Positions 35,284-45,849 of a stretch of DNA of 64,000 bases are shown here, piece by piece (position 1 is the stretch's first letter; each line of letters starts with the position of its first letter). This DNA comes from Capsicum annuum (Eukaryota > Streptophyta > Magnoliopsida > Solanales > Solanaceae), in the NCBI RefSeq assembly GCF_002878395.1, contig NC_061114.1, positions 142,377,090 to 142,441,089 of the forward strand. Reading direction: 5' to 3'. A model generated the notes under the pieces. It saw only the letters and a program-made list of their open reading frames with translations. It was not told the DNA's origin and did not search any database. The translations under genes were made by a program, and so were the position numbers.

Positions 35284-36777
35284 TGATAACGCTCAATCTA
35301 CAGCTCTCGTGGGAGTGTAAAGCGGTCGTTAGCAAATATAGAACCCAACCTGGGTTGGGTATCGATCCCACAGAGAATAGCTTGGCCAACAAGCAAGAGA
35401 AATTACTAGACTTTTAGTGCAAGTCTCGTAGGAAAGGGGGGATTGTAGTATGTAACCAAAACAAGAATGTAAGAACTGAAAATAGCAAAATAAAGAGAGA
35501 TTGTCACGTGTGTTGTAAACAATGAGAATTGAGGCGTTGGGGTTATGTCCACCTTCTGAGGTATACGTCTCTATTGGCTATGAGTGTGTAGAGTCTTGAC
35601 ATGTAATTTGCTTATAGAGAATTGTAGTCGATGGTAAATCCAAGCGTCTCTCGACCTAAACAAGGACTATTTCACTTTAACTCTCTCGAGCTTAAAGCGT
35701 GACTAACGGTACGAATTCTCCAAGAAGTTAGTCCAGGTACGGCACTAGCTTTTTAATAGGAAAGGGTGTCCTACTACCTTGACATTATCTCTTTTCCAGA
35801 CAAATAACTTTTCTCTCGAACAAGTCAGATGTTAGACTGGCGTTGGTCTATGCGTCTTCTTTTCTAGACAAATAACCTTTCTCTCGAACAGGTTAGATGT
35901 TAGAATGGCGTGTTCTTGTGTTTGAACCGCAAAGAATGTAGATTTAAGATGAAGAGAATAATGATATAAGCAATATACTTGTCTTGAACTCACAAACTCA
36001 TAGCTATAGATAGTAACTCATTCGGCTTCCATAACCCCAACTAAGAGATTTAGTTACCCATGAATGCGAAGGATATCACGTTTTGCATGGTGGATGGCGT
36101 GAATAGTAGGTGTTTGGCGTGTGGTTTTAGTGATTCCGTAGCAAGTAACGATTCTCTTGTTGTGGAATTTAAGAGTAGAAGAATGAAGAATTGAGAATGG
36201 GTTGTAGGAAGATGTCTTAATTGTAAGGAGATGAATGAATTGTCAGAATGTCTCCCTTCCACTTTAAAATCTCTAACATGATAGGGTATTTATAATACTC
36301 CTATCCTACTCCTACTAAACTAATAAAATAAATAACCAAATCCTAATATACTAATGAAATCCTTGACCCAATTGTACTAGGGTAAGGTTACAAAATTATA
36401 ATCCAAATAGAATGATGAAACACATAACCTAATTGCACTAGGTTAATGTATTATGGCAAAAATCCAGCTTTGTGTCTGTAAGTCCCAAAGTCTTCAGAAA
36501 TGCTGTTTTAGCCCGGGACAGATTTTCCATGCAGCAGATTTAGTCCTTTATGCGTCCAGCTCCTTTCCATCTCGTTTGTGAGCTTTCTTTTGCGTCAAGT
36601 AAGCCATAAATTGCTGTATTTTGCATCATTTATACCTGAAACTTTCCTAATCACATTTGTTAGCTCATTTACAGGAAAAAGGACTAAAAGTGTACGAAAT
36701 AGATAATTAGTTCTCGAAACTAGGCTAAAATATGGGCAAAATATATTGATATAGGCGCGTAATTTCGCCTATCATCA
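35284..36777 (-). mobile_element. Solo LTR-like insertion (1494 bp) in element D RNase H
   Basis: Flanked by the direct repeat GTTTA (35279-35283 and 36778-36782). Ends are TGAT...ATCA. On the minus strand it starts TGATGATAGGCGAAATTACG and ends near GGGATCGATACCCAACC and GAGCGTTATCA, the arrangement of an LTR from an unrelated gypsy family. No PBS, polypurine tract or protein domain is present, so I read it as a solo LTR left by recombination; a small non-autonomous element is the alternative. The frame at 36050-36262 has no domain. The strand is inferred. Confidence 0.8.
35791..35912. repeat. 68-base imperfect tandem duplication inside the solo LTR
   Basis: CTTTTCCAGACAAATAACTT at 35791 recurs as CTTTTCTAGACAAATAACCT at 35859, and both are followed by TTCTCTCGAACA and a GTTAGAMTGGCGT string. 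The period is 68 bases and the second copy is partial. Confidence 0.85.
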
Positions 36778-36990
36778 GTTTACTTGATAGGCGTTTAACC
36801 TCAGGAAAAGAAGATGGCTTAAGTTGTTGAAGGACTATGACATGAGTCTTTACTACCACCCAATAAAGTAAAATTAGTTGTTGATTCTTTTAGCAGGCTA
36901 TCCATAGGTATCTTATTGCATGTGGATAAGGATAAGTGGGAATTGGTAAAGGATATTCAATGTTTGGCTAACCTTGGAGTTCATCTCTTG
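36778..36990 (+). pseudogene. Element D RNase H, 3' part
   Basis: Resumes after the insert: NLRKRRWLKLLKDYDMSLYYHP at 36800-36860, then VVDSFSRLS-like sequence (VVDALSRLS is normal). The first codons after the insert carry a stop where TQKEL is expected. This region leads into the integrase N-terminus. Confidence 0.75.
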
Positions 36991-38480
36991 CACTCTGAGG
37001 ATGGTAGTGTGTTGGTGCATCAGGTGGCGCAATCATCTATTGTTTGAAAATAAATGAAAAGCATGTGTTAGTTCATCTCTTGATAAAAATCAAAAAAGAT
37101 GTGGGTAAGCAAAAGGTGATGGCTTTTGATATTGTTGGAGATGGTATCTTGAGTTATCAAGGGAGGTTGTGTGTTCTGGATTTGGATGGGTTGCGAGACT
37201 TGATTTTGGTCGAGGCCCATGAGTCACGATATATGATTCATCTTGGTTCAACAACGATGTATCATGATCTTAATGAGATGTATTGGTGGAATGGAATGAA
37301 ATGGGATATAGCTAACTTTGTTGCTAAGTGTATGGTATGTCGAAAGTAAAGGTGGAGAACTTGGGGCCCGGTGGGCTTCTTCAAGAGATTGAGTTGCCGG
37401 TGTGGAAATGGGTGATAATTAATATGGATTTCATTACCGGTCTTCCATGGTCGCAAAATTAGTGTGACTCCATTTTGGTCATCGTGGATAGTATGACTAA
37501 GTCCACTCACTTCTTGCTCGTGAGGACCACCTTTTCTGTCGAAGATTATGCAAAGTTGTATATTTAGGAGGTTGTAAAGTGGCATGGTGTACCCGTCTAT
37601 ATTATTTTGGATTGTGGTACTCATTTTTCATCGCATTTTAGGTGCTCTTTTCAACATGATTTGGGGACTAAAGTAAGTCTTAGTGTGGATTTTCACCCAC
37701 AATCGGATGGGCAAGTCGAAAAGACTATCTATACTTTTGAGGATATGTTGCGAGCCTATGTAATAAATTATGGTGGTAGTTGGTTTGACTATTTGCCTTT
37801 GATTGAATTTTCTTATAACAATAGTTACCATTCTAGCATTGGTATGACCCCGTTCGATGCATTGTATGGTAGGAGGTGTGGATCTCCTATTCGGTTGTTC
37901 ATGGTTGGTGAAGCAGAAATGTTTGGCCCAAATTCGGTTCACCAAGACATAGTGAAGGTAAAGGTAATTTGGGATAGAATTAAGACTTCCCATACTCGCC
38001 AAAAGTCCTATGCTGATGTAAGGTAAAGACATTTAGAGTTTGAGGTTGGAGATTGGGTATTCTTGAAAGTGTCTCCAATAAAGGGAGTGATGCAGTTTGA
38101 GAAGAAGGGAAAGCTTAGTCCCTGCTATGTTGGTCTGTGTGTGGTTTTGAGAACGGTTGGTAATATTGCATACAAGATAGAATTTCTCTCTAGCATGAGT
38201 TCCATTCATTCCGTATTCCATGTGTCTATGTTGAGGAAATATATTAGTTACCTTTCGTTGGTTGTCCCTTTGGAGGACATTGGTATTTTGTATTCTTTAT
38301 CCTATGAGGAGGTCATGGTAAGGATCTTGGATCGGGAAGTTCGTAGGTTAATAACAAAAAATGTGGCCTCGGTGAAGGTTCTATGGCAGAACCAAAAGTT
38401 CGATGAAGCTACTTGGGAGATCAAGGAGGACATGAAGTCCAAGTATCCATTCTTATTACCAATTTCAAAAAATCATGCTT
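36990..38480 (+). pseudogene. Element D integrase and C-terminal tail (best-preserved integrase triad)
   Basis: The zinc-binding domain is at about 37200-37345 with EAHESRYMIHLG and FVAKCMVC: two His and two Cys kept. The core has [10 protein letters not shown] at 37422 (first Asp), ILDCGTHFSSHF at 37600 (second Asp) and QSDGQVEKTI at 37700-37730 (Glu). The last Asp-Glu gap is the D-35-E spacing. Stops interrupt it near 37460 and 37568, and again near 38026. The tail is open at 38063-38482: KKGKLSPCYVG, SVFHVSMLRKY, LSYEEVMVRILDREVRRL and VLWQNQKFDEATWE, a chromovirus-type tail. Polypurine tract and LTR follow. Confidence 0.85.
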
Positions 38481-38600
38481 GAGGTATGTGTTGTTCTTAG
38501 CACCTTTGTTTTATATCTTTGTTAATGATAGATTGTGAATCTCTTGGTGTTTAATCATTCTTATAGTGCCTCATCCCATCATTCGAGAATGAATGATCCT

Positions 38601-38610
38601 AAGGGGGAGA
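38601..38610 (+). other. Element D polypurine tract
   Basis: AAGGGGGAGA ends one base before the TG that opens the 3' LTR. Confidence 0.85.
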
Positions 38611-38611
38611 A

Positions 38612-40958
38612 TGAAACACCCCAAACTTTAGCCTTTGCAAAATTTCCTATGTCTTGAACATTCTATGAATCATACGACTTGCACGATACAACTCGTATGA
38701 TGTGGATACGGGTTAAGGACCCTAGTCATATATTGGTCAGTGTCACATTAGCCAAGTTTTGTTCTCGATACAGGAAGTCATCATACGAGTCGTATGATTA
38801 TGATACAAGTAGTAAGGTCCAAATCGTATGTTGTTTAGTGTCTAGCCTTAACATTCTGCTTAGGTATGACTAAGAGGGTACTATTTGTATGGTTAGGTAC
38901 GAGTGAGGCCAATAAGTTGTATGTTGGACAAAATGTGATGTCCAACATTCTGATCAAGTAATGAGTAGAGGGTACCACTCATATGATGTGTGTACGAGTG
39001 AAGGGGAAAATCGTACCCTCCTGCGAGTCTTTTACAGCTTCTAAGCTGAGGGTATTTTAAACATTTCCCACCCCAAACCCTTACGACACATGTTCTATAA
39101 CATTATTTGGTCCATCATTCCTAACTTGGAAAGATAAAAACCACTCTTAAAACTCTCTCTAAAAGCACTTAAGAAGATTGGGCTAGGGTCTCTTCAAGGT
39201 GCTTATCTAGATAATCAAGGATCAACATCTCTCCATGAATCTTCGTGATTAAGGCATTGACTCTTCTTTCATTGTTAGTTCACAAAAATCATGTGTTTTA
39301 AACATTGTTCTTGAATCATAAATGGTTTTTTTGAAATCCATGGTTCAGGGTTTGAATGCATATTTTGGTGTATTGTTCTCTCATGTTTCAACTTGTGTTT
39401 ATACATTATTTACTAATGGTTTTGCACATATGGGTTCTTGGAAATTGTGATTTAAACTAAGGGGTCATAGTTAACCCTAACTTGATGGTTTATGACTTCA
39501 ATAATGGTTTGAAAAATGGTATTCCCTCAACCTGTTTGTGAAAATATATATGAGAAGAATCTAGTCACACAATGAATTAGGTTTTGAACTAATGCTTGTC
39601 ATAAGAATGTTAATGAAAGATGAATGGTTATCAAAAGGTCTTGATGACCATAAATTGAATTGAATTGTGATTTGATCTAAGGCATTGGTCTAATAATATA
39701 AATGGTTGGAAAGTGATTTCATAAAGACCTTGTGGGTTATAAATTGATTTGAATTGTATCCTTCGTGGTTAGAATGGCTAAATGTGTTTGAGTCCCTAAA
39801 TGTTTAATTAAATTCATGACTTGCCTTGAAAATAGGTTTGTACCAAAGTCGAATGGTAATAATTGTGGCATGTTGTATGCTTACAAGTGGGGTTGGCATG
39901 ATGATCCAATGGGATACCTTTGGTAAGTAATTGGGCTAATAGTTGTGTGCATGTGTAAAGAATGTTTTAATTGGGCTTTAAAGTGGGATGTGTAGCCGGT
40001 CTGTGATAGTGGAGTCAGAAGGACTAACACTAGAAACTGCACTAGCCGATGCGGATGTCTATATGACCGGGAGGTTCGAGTCCACAAAATGGATATATGA
40101 ATGAGAGGTTTGAGTCCCCCATAATCTATACGTTGGTAGTAAGTCACCTTGTTTATGCGGGAGGTTCGATTCCTCCATAATAGCATGTACTAATATGTTT
40201 ATTTTTTATTTTATGCATCTATACGCAGTGGGGCCCTTACAACTAGGGAAGAGTTGGGCCCATATAGCCCGTGCCTGCACTGTGTTATGACGATTATGCT
40301 ACACAGCCTGGGTCAATGTTTTCAAAGTTCATGCTAAGCCTTGTTACCTATACCGGCACTATATATATATATATATATGTTTTTATGTATGTATATATGT
40401 GATTGCATATGATGTTTTGACTTGGTTTTCATGATGGAATGATTTTATTTCTTTATCCCTGAGTTTCATGCTAGCATTTCAACTGCTAACCGTCTCTAAA
40501 TATTGTATCCCCATCCGATACAGGGACCGAAGATTCTTCTTCTTTTCTTGTGCAATGACCAGGGGTTCGAGTGGTTCGTGAGTTGACATTGAAATCGTGA
40601 GCTTTCATACTTCGGAAGGCATTCATTTCTTGGTACTTCTACTCTTTATCATAGACTTGTTAGACTTGGATTTTGGCTATTGTCGGGGTATGTCCCGATA
40701 TCTTATTGTCTTTGGATTGTAGAGTCTTTGTGGACTACTGTGGACTAGCGTGTGTTTGTTTAGAGTATTGCTTGGTAGATTGGCTTAGATATATTATGAG
40801 GTAACATTTTTCATATTTAGCTCTATCTTGTTATATGTTTGGAATTCATCCAACACTTGAGGTTGATATGTTGGTCAGGTTAGGTAAAAAGGGTGATCTT
40901 CGGTCCACGTGGGACTTAAGATACCAATCACGGCCAGGTTTTAGTTTGGGTCATGACA
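38612..40958 (+). repeat. Element D 3' LTR (complete, about 2.35 kb)
   Basis: Begins TGAAACACCCC after the polypurine tract and ends GGGTCATGACA. The second half matches the 5' LTR remnant. Near the start is a perfect 17-base palindrome, TCATACGAGTCGTATGA, at 38781-38797, plus degenerate relatives. A TA microsatellite is at 40361-40378. Short open frames here have no domain. Confidence 0.9.
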
Positions 40959-41690
40959 CATTGACTTTCTTTTAACATGTAGATTCTATATTCATATGAC
41001 CCCGACTCAAAAATAGGCAATATGGATATCATTGGCTTTTTTTTAATACGCAGATTGTATATTATATGTTTTAGTTTATTTTAAGGTCGTTCGAGAGGAG
41101 AAAGCTCCATGTTGAAGGGCTTAAGCCTTGGCTTTTGACGTCGCGAGATAGGTTATGGCTTATCGTTCTTCAATCTGAGCTAAAAGTTACAGGTATATAC
41201 AAGGATTCTATGGGTATGGGTAATAAATAATGAAAATAATATTATAATTTTTTTGCGCTTGTATGGGTGCTTATACTGTTGTGGTTGGTGATCTGAGATG
41301 ATATTTGCTACGTGTTGCCTATGTGGTAGCTTTATCAGATAGTATTGGTCTCATTTATGCATTGGTTGCTTTCTTCATGTTAGAAATACCCTAGTTAAAG
41401 TAAATGTGATATTAATAATGTCTTACATACATATCTACTCCAGTAGTACATAGCTTATAGTAAATCATGGATGGTTGACAAACATAGTAGATTCTGAGCA
41501 CACATGTATATATATATTAAATGGATTCGAGATCTTTATACTAGTTTGTTTGTGTGAATTACATCCTCGTAGAACATATACATTTCATGATACATTGGAA
41601 GCATTTAGGAAACACCAGTTTTTGATAGAAATAAGACATTTTTACAAAACCCTCTACCATAGTCCACGAGTGGAAAAATAGATATAAATA
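40959..41690. other. Unassigned DNA right of element D
   Basis: Starts CATTG, which would be the right-hand target duplication of D if the LTR ends at 40958; the left copy is lost. No domain or LTR pair was recognised. The frame at 41475-41681 has no known motif. Confidence 0.5.
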
Positions 41691-41699
41691 TTGAGATTT

Positions 41700-42540
41700 G
41701 GATTGAGTATTGAGAAAGTATATGGGTTGCGACCCCCCCCCCCCCCCCCCATGGGTTCTACATAGAAGTACTGAGGTTTGGTATATATATGCGAAGGTTA
41801 TGCAATAAACTAAATCATATCACATCACAATCATCATCATTATTGCATTTCATACATTTTGCATCTTTAGTGTCATGATTCTGTGTGCCATTCATTAAAT
41901 GTATGATTTCTGTTTGTTTTACATGCCTATTTATTTGTTCAAGTTCTATATTTAGAATCGTTAGTGGAGACGGTGTGACCTACCATTTGGGATATTTTCT
42001 AATTATAGGTGACGTTCTCATACATATATTTATATACTTTATTTTCTACCTTTCTCAGTCAGTATATGATACCTACTGAGTATAGGTGGACTGTACTCAC
42101 CCCTGTTATGCCCTTTTAATGAAGATCTAGGTATAAGTGAATTCCGTGGCTGGTAAAATCATGCGGTTGCTTATTGATTTATTTTAGGTTTTGGTCACTC
42201 TATGCCTTTAGATTCCTCTTTAGACCTCCTCCCATCTCGATTAATTCTTAATTTTATATTTAGAGACAATTGTAATTTTTTGGATTTAGTTGTACTTTCA
42301 ATTTTGAGTTGTATTTATGTTGTTCTTACACTATGGCACCAAATTTTGGGATGGTTTATGGTATATTTGTTATTTATACTTCTACTATTATTGTACTTGT
42401 ATGGGTTTAACTTCTCTCAAGAAGTCTCACCTTGGGAATTGTTGTACTATTTCTCCTTATGTATCAGTTTGGGTGATTGACCTACTTATCCAAGCTTAGC
42501 AGTGATGAATATCATCATGACCAGAGTTTATTATTTATGA
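41700..42540 (+). repeat. LTR-like remnant
   Basis: The order of short phrases (GGAGACGGTGTGACCTACC, CTACTGAGTATAGGTGGACT, GTACTCACCCCTGTTATGC, GATCTAGGTATAAGTG, then GGCACCAAATTTTGGGAT) recalls LTR regions of plant retrotransposons around the transcript start and end. There is no partner copy, PBS or coding region nearby. Open frames at 41885-42079 and 42202-42480 lack domains. Confidence 0.35.
41733..41750 (+). repeat. Homopolymer run of 18 C
   Basis: An uninterrupted C run, rare in this AT-rich DNA. Its length is likely unstable both in the genome and in sequencing. Confidence 0.95.
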
Positions 42541-43744
42541 CAAATCATGGCTGGAATGATGCTTAGTACAAGCTCCTGATTTTATTGTACAAACATGGAA
42601 GGTTATCGTCTAATCTTCTCTGTACATAACTTCTGAAAGCCTTGATTCTTGACTCTCTCATCCTAAGATGAATCTTATGATCGTACAATCTATGTATGAT
42701 CATGGATGCTTTCATTTGAGCAAAACCTGAATACTATCTATCTGATTCAACCCATGACAGATATAGTATGACCATTGTCAGATCCAAGTTTCATAGGTTG
42801 GAGATCATCTAATGCCTTTAAATACAACTTTTTTGAACTTTCTTCCCTAGTATTTTAAACTTGTAGATACAACAAAACCCACATCATATCCACATAAAAG
42901 TACCTTTGTACTTGCAAATTTCCCTAGTTTTAAGTTACGAAAGTTTTATAAGTCCACGACACATCAGTTTGTGGATTATTTCTTCTTCTAAGGACACTTT
43001 TTTCATGATAGATATGTGATGTTATCAACTTTATTTTGTACAGAGGTTAAGTGAGATTAAATTGGCAAGTTAGAGTCTATCTTGGAGGTTATAAGGTTAG
43101 AAGCTTATTGTTTATTCATATATCTTGCCTAATGACTTGAATTGTTCTAGATGTTTGGACTTTTGTATGGCCTAATTGTATGTATCAATGAAAGTGGTGG
43201 CTTTCATAGCATCATTCATTGAGATGAGCTTTAGAGGTTGTCTGAGGATGAGCAAAATTCCAATCGTTGGATATTAATGTGAGGTTGAAATTACTTATAT
43301 TTAGTTGGGATAGAAAATCTTACTCATCTATTATCTTGAGCCTTGTCCAAGGATAGAAAATCTAAGATCAAGGGTAAGGGTTAATACGCACACACTCATA
43401 GACTTATTTGGTGACTGGGTGATATTTATATAATAGACATTTAGGTGAACCTAACTTATCAATTATCCATGCAAAGCACCTACAAAGATCACTAGTACGA
43501 AACCAAAGAGTTATGAAATCATAGGGAGCACAATCCAAGTCTATTCTTATTTTGATTACAAAAAAAAAAATAATACCCTTTTACTTGGATACTTAAAGTT
43601 CAACATTGTCACTTGTTACTACAAACCCCCCTTCAAAAATAATAGATTAATAGCTTAAGTTACTAAATTTTCCTAGCTTCTAGCCATATCCCCTACATTA
43701 TCGTTCCCAAACTAATTGAATTCTATATTTGATTAAATGACAGT
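42541..43744. other. Unassigned AT-rich DNA
   Basis: No gene, LTR end or RNA recognised. An 11-base A run is near 43560-43571. It may include the far-decayed 3' part of the Tat-like element to its right. Confidence 0.45.
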
Positions 43745-44440
43745 GTTATACTTCATTGTGAGGTATAGTTTTGATGGCATCAAATTTTATGATATATGTC
43801 CTCAACACCATGAACATCTCTTCGTGATACATTATATGATTTTGGTCATCCCACAACTTTACTAACATGTGGTCAGTATAGACTTCCATAGCCTTCCCTA
43901 TCTATTTGTAAACAATCAGCTAACCATCTACTAGTAAGTAGCACCTGCATTCTTAATCACAAATTGCATCACATTATAACAAAATATACTATGGTTAGTT
44001 TGTAATGACATTGTCTCCTACTCCTTTGAATCAATACTTATTTGGTTATCACTAATGTGCGCATCAATAAATCTCATAATTTCATCATTGGTCATAGCAT
44101 TGATCATGCAATCAATGCATGGGATGGGGAAAGAGTCTTTGGGGCATTATTTATTCAAGACCTTAAAATCTATACACATTCTTAATTTTATACTTTTTTT
44201 TTGAACCACCACAACATTCACCAAATATGTAGGGTATTTCACTTCTAGGATTGCACCTATCTCAAGTAGTCGAACCAGCTTTTCCTTGATAAACTTGTCT
44301 TTTTCATCCGAGATTGGTCATTGATTTTACTGCAGCAATGGGATGTTACGATCTATTTTAATCTTGTGCATTTCCACCTTAGGAGAGAAACCTATAATAT
44401 CAAGATGGGACCAAGAAAATAATAAAAAATATTTCTACGA
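43745..44440 (-). pseudogene. Reverse transcriptase remnant of a Tat/Ogre-like gypsy element
   Basis: Read on the minus strand from 44440: FSWSHLDIIGFSPKVEMHKI, then FIKEKLVRLLEIGAILEVKY, NVVVVQKK, LRMCIDFKVLNK-stop-CPKDSFPIP, QTNHSIFCYNVMQFVIKNAGATY and MEVYTDHMLVK (catalytic DD changed to DH). The NVVVVxKK, CPKDSFPxP and MxFxLKNAGATY strings mark the Tat/Ogre-type gypsy RT, a different lineage from every other gypsy copy in the window. Only RT survives. Its upstream side is cut by the integrase tail of element G near 44440. Confidence 0.8.
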
Positions 44441-45620
44441 AATATATGGTACAAGGGCTTGAGATCGAGGCTATGTCCTGACCCCAGGTATACCTTTTTG
44501 TAACCCCCATCCCCATGATATCTATTAAACATAACCACATGGTATAACGGATAGAACCATGATAGGACTGATGGCAATACCAACCTGTAAGCCACCAAGA
44601 CAACATCCTCAAGAACCTTAAATATACCAATACATTGAGGGCTAAGATTACATTTCTTGTCAAACCACATAACTTTATTCATAGGAGATGCTTTCAACAA
44701 AACTTTCTCACCGAGTTTTAATGATAAGTCCCTTACCTTGTTATCCACATATTCCATTTACATACTCTAAGTAGCTAATAACTTACATTGAATAAAACTG
44801 ACCATTTTCCTGAGCTTCCTTCACCGCGACTGTTTCCAAAGGCCTTACATCACCACTTCAACCTATGTTATCTATACCTTCTTCCATACAATGCTTTGAA
44901 TGGAGCCATGTAGATGCTACAATGATAACTACTATTGGGTTAAAACTCACATAATGATAAGAACTTATTCTAATGGCTAACAAATTCAATCAAATAGTCC
45001 CTTAACATATCCTCTAGCACCTGAATAATCCTCTATAACTACCTGTTAGTCTGATAATGGAAAACAATATGAAAGTCAAGCTTAGTGCCCAACTTTTCAG
45101 GTAACCTATCCTAAAAATTAGAGGTCAATTGTATAAATCTATCAGAAATGATAGATATTGGTACCCTAAGAAGCCTTAATTTGCCCTTAATATAAATTTG
45201 GGCTAACAACTTTGAACTTTAATCCACCCTAACAAGAATAAAGTAAGTTGACTTGGTCAGCCTATCCACATTGACCCATATCGATTCATGCTACCCTAAG
45301 ATCTTAAAAAGACCCACCATGAAGCCCTTAGTTATCCTCTCCCATTTCCACTTGGGAATAGGCAACTTATGAAGTAAACTAGTAGGCCTTTAATGCACGT
45401 ATTTCACCAACTCTCAATTTTTTCCCTTGATACAGACTAAATTATATCCCTTTTCATCCTGGGCTGGCAATAATTTTGTTTCAAGTCCGGGTACATCTTG
45501 GTTGATCCTAGATAAATAGATTATCGATGACCATGTTTTTCTGCAATAAAACCTACCTGAAATCAAATCATCAATTCGAGGTACACACATATATCCCTCA
45601 CCATAAACACCCCACACGCA
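44440..45620 (-). pseudogene. Element G integrase (broken, truncated)
   Basis: The region before the core is open at 45414-45617. The core lies at about 44850-45350: IPKWKWERITKGFMVGLFK (first Asp changed to Gly), VDRLTKSTYFILVRVD and VPISIISDRFIQLTSNF (second Asp kept). After a stop the Glu region is unclear. The C-terminal part is open at 44440-44757 with GEKVLLKASPMNKVMWFDKK, GIFKVLEDVVLVAYRL and LYHVVMFNRYHGDGGY. It ends against the Tat-like RT. Confidence 0.78.
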
Positions 45621-45849
45621 TTAATTGTGGTTTCAAAAGCTTCACTGTAAACTACCTTGATCTAAAATTTGTTCAATTCCTAATCTTCAAACTCTCTAGA
45701 GTTGATTTGATCAAGGAATGTTGACATTACCTCAATAATATCCAGCATTTCACCCCTTTCCAAAACACCAAATTATATGAATTCAATGTTGAAGTCTTAT
45801 TCTCCTTAGTCAGAGGTTGTTTCAACACTCCTATATAGGATAACTACCT

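Larger units (their letters stand above)
21606..40958 (+). mobile_element. Element D: Ty3/gypsy retrotransposon containing nested insertions
   Basis: Truncated 5' LTR, PBS, gag, protease, RT, RNase H, integrase, polypurine tract and complete 3' LTR. Removing element E (24838-34175) and the solo-LTR-like insert (35284-36777), each with one copy of its 5-base duplication, leaves about 5 kb of internal sequence in a normal order. The protein reading joins exactly at both sites. The left LTR lost about 1.2 kb, so no target duplication for D itself can be tested. Its integrase region is well preserved. Confidence 0.9.

Noticed and set aside
41475..42480. Host gene exons in the unassigned region
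   Set aside because: Short frames have no domains, codon choice or splice structure that I can support.
43745..45620. Novel element with integrase upstream of RT
   Set aside because: The integrase tail and the RT belong to different lineages and meet at a truncation, so the order is an accident of joining.
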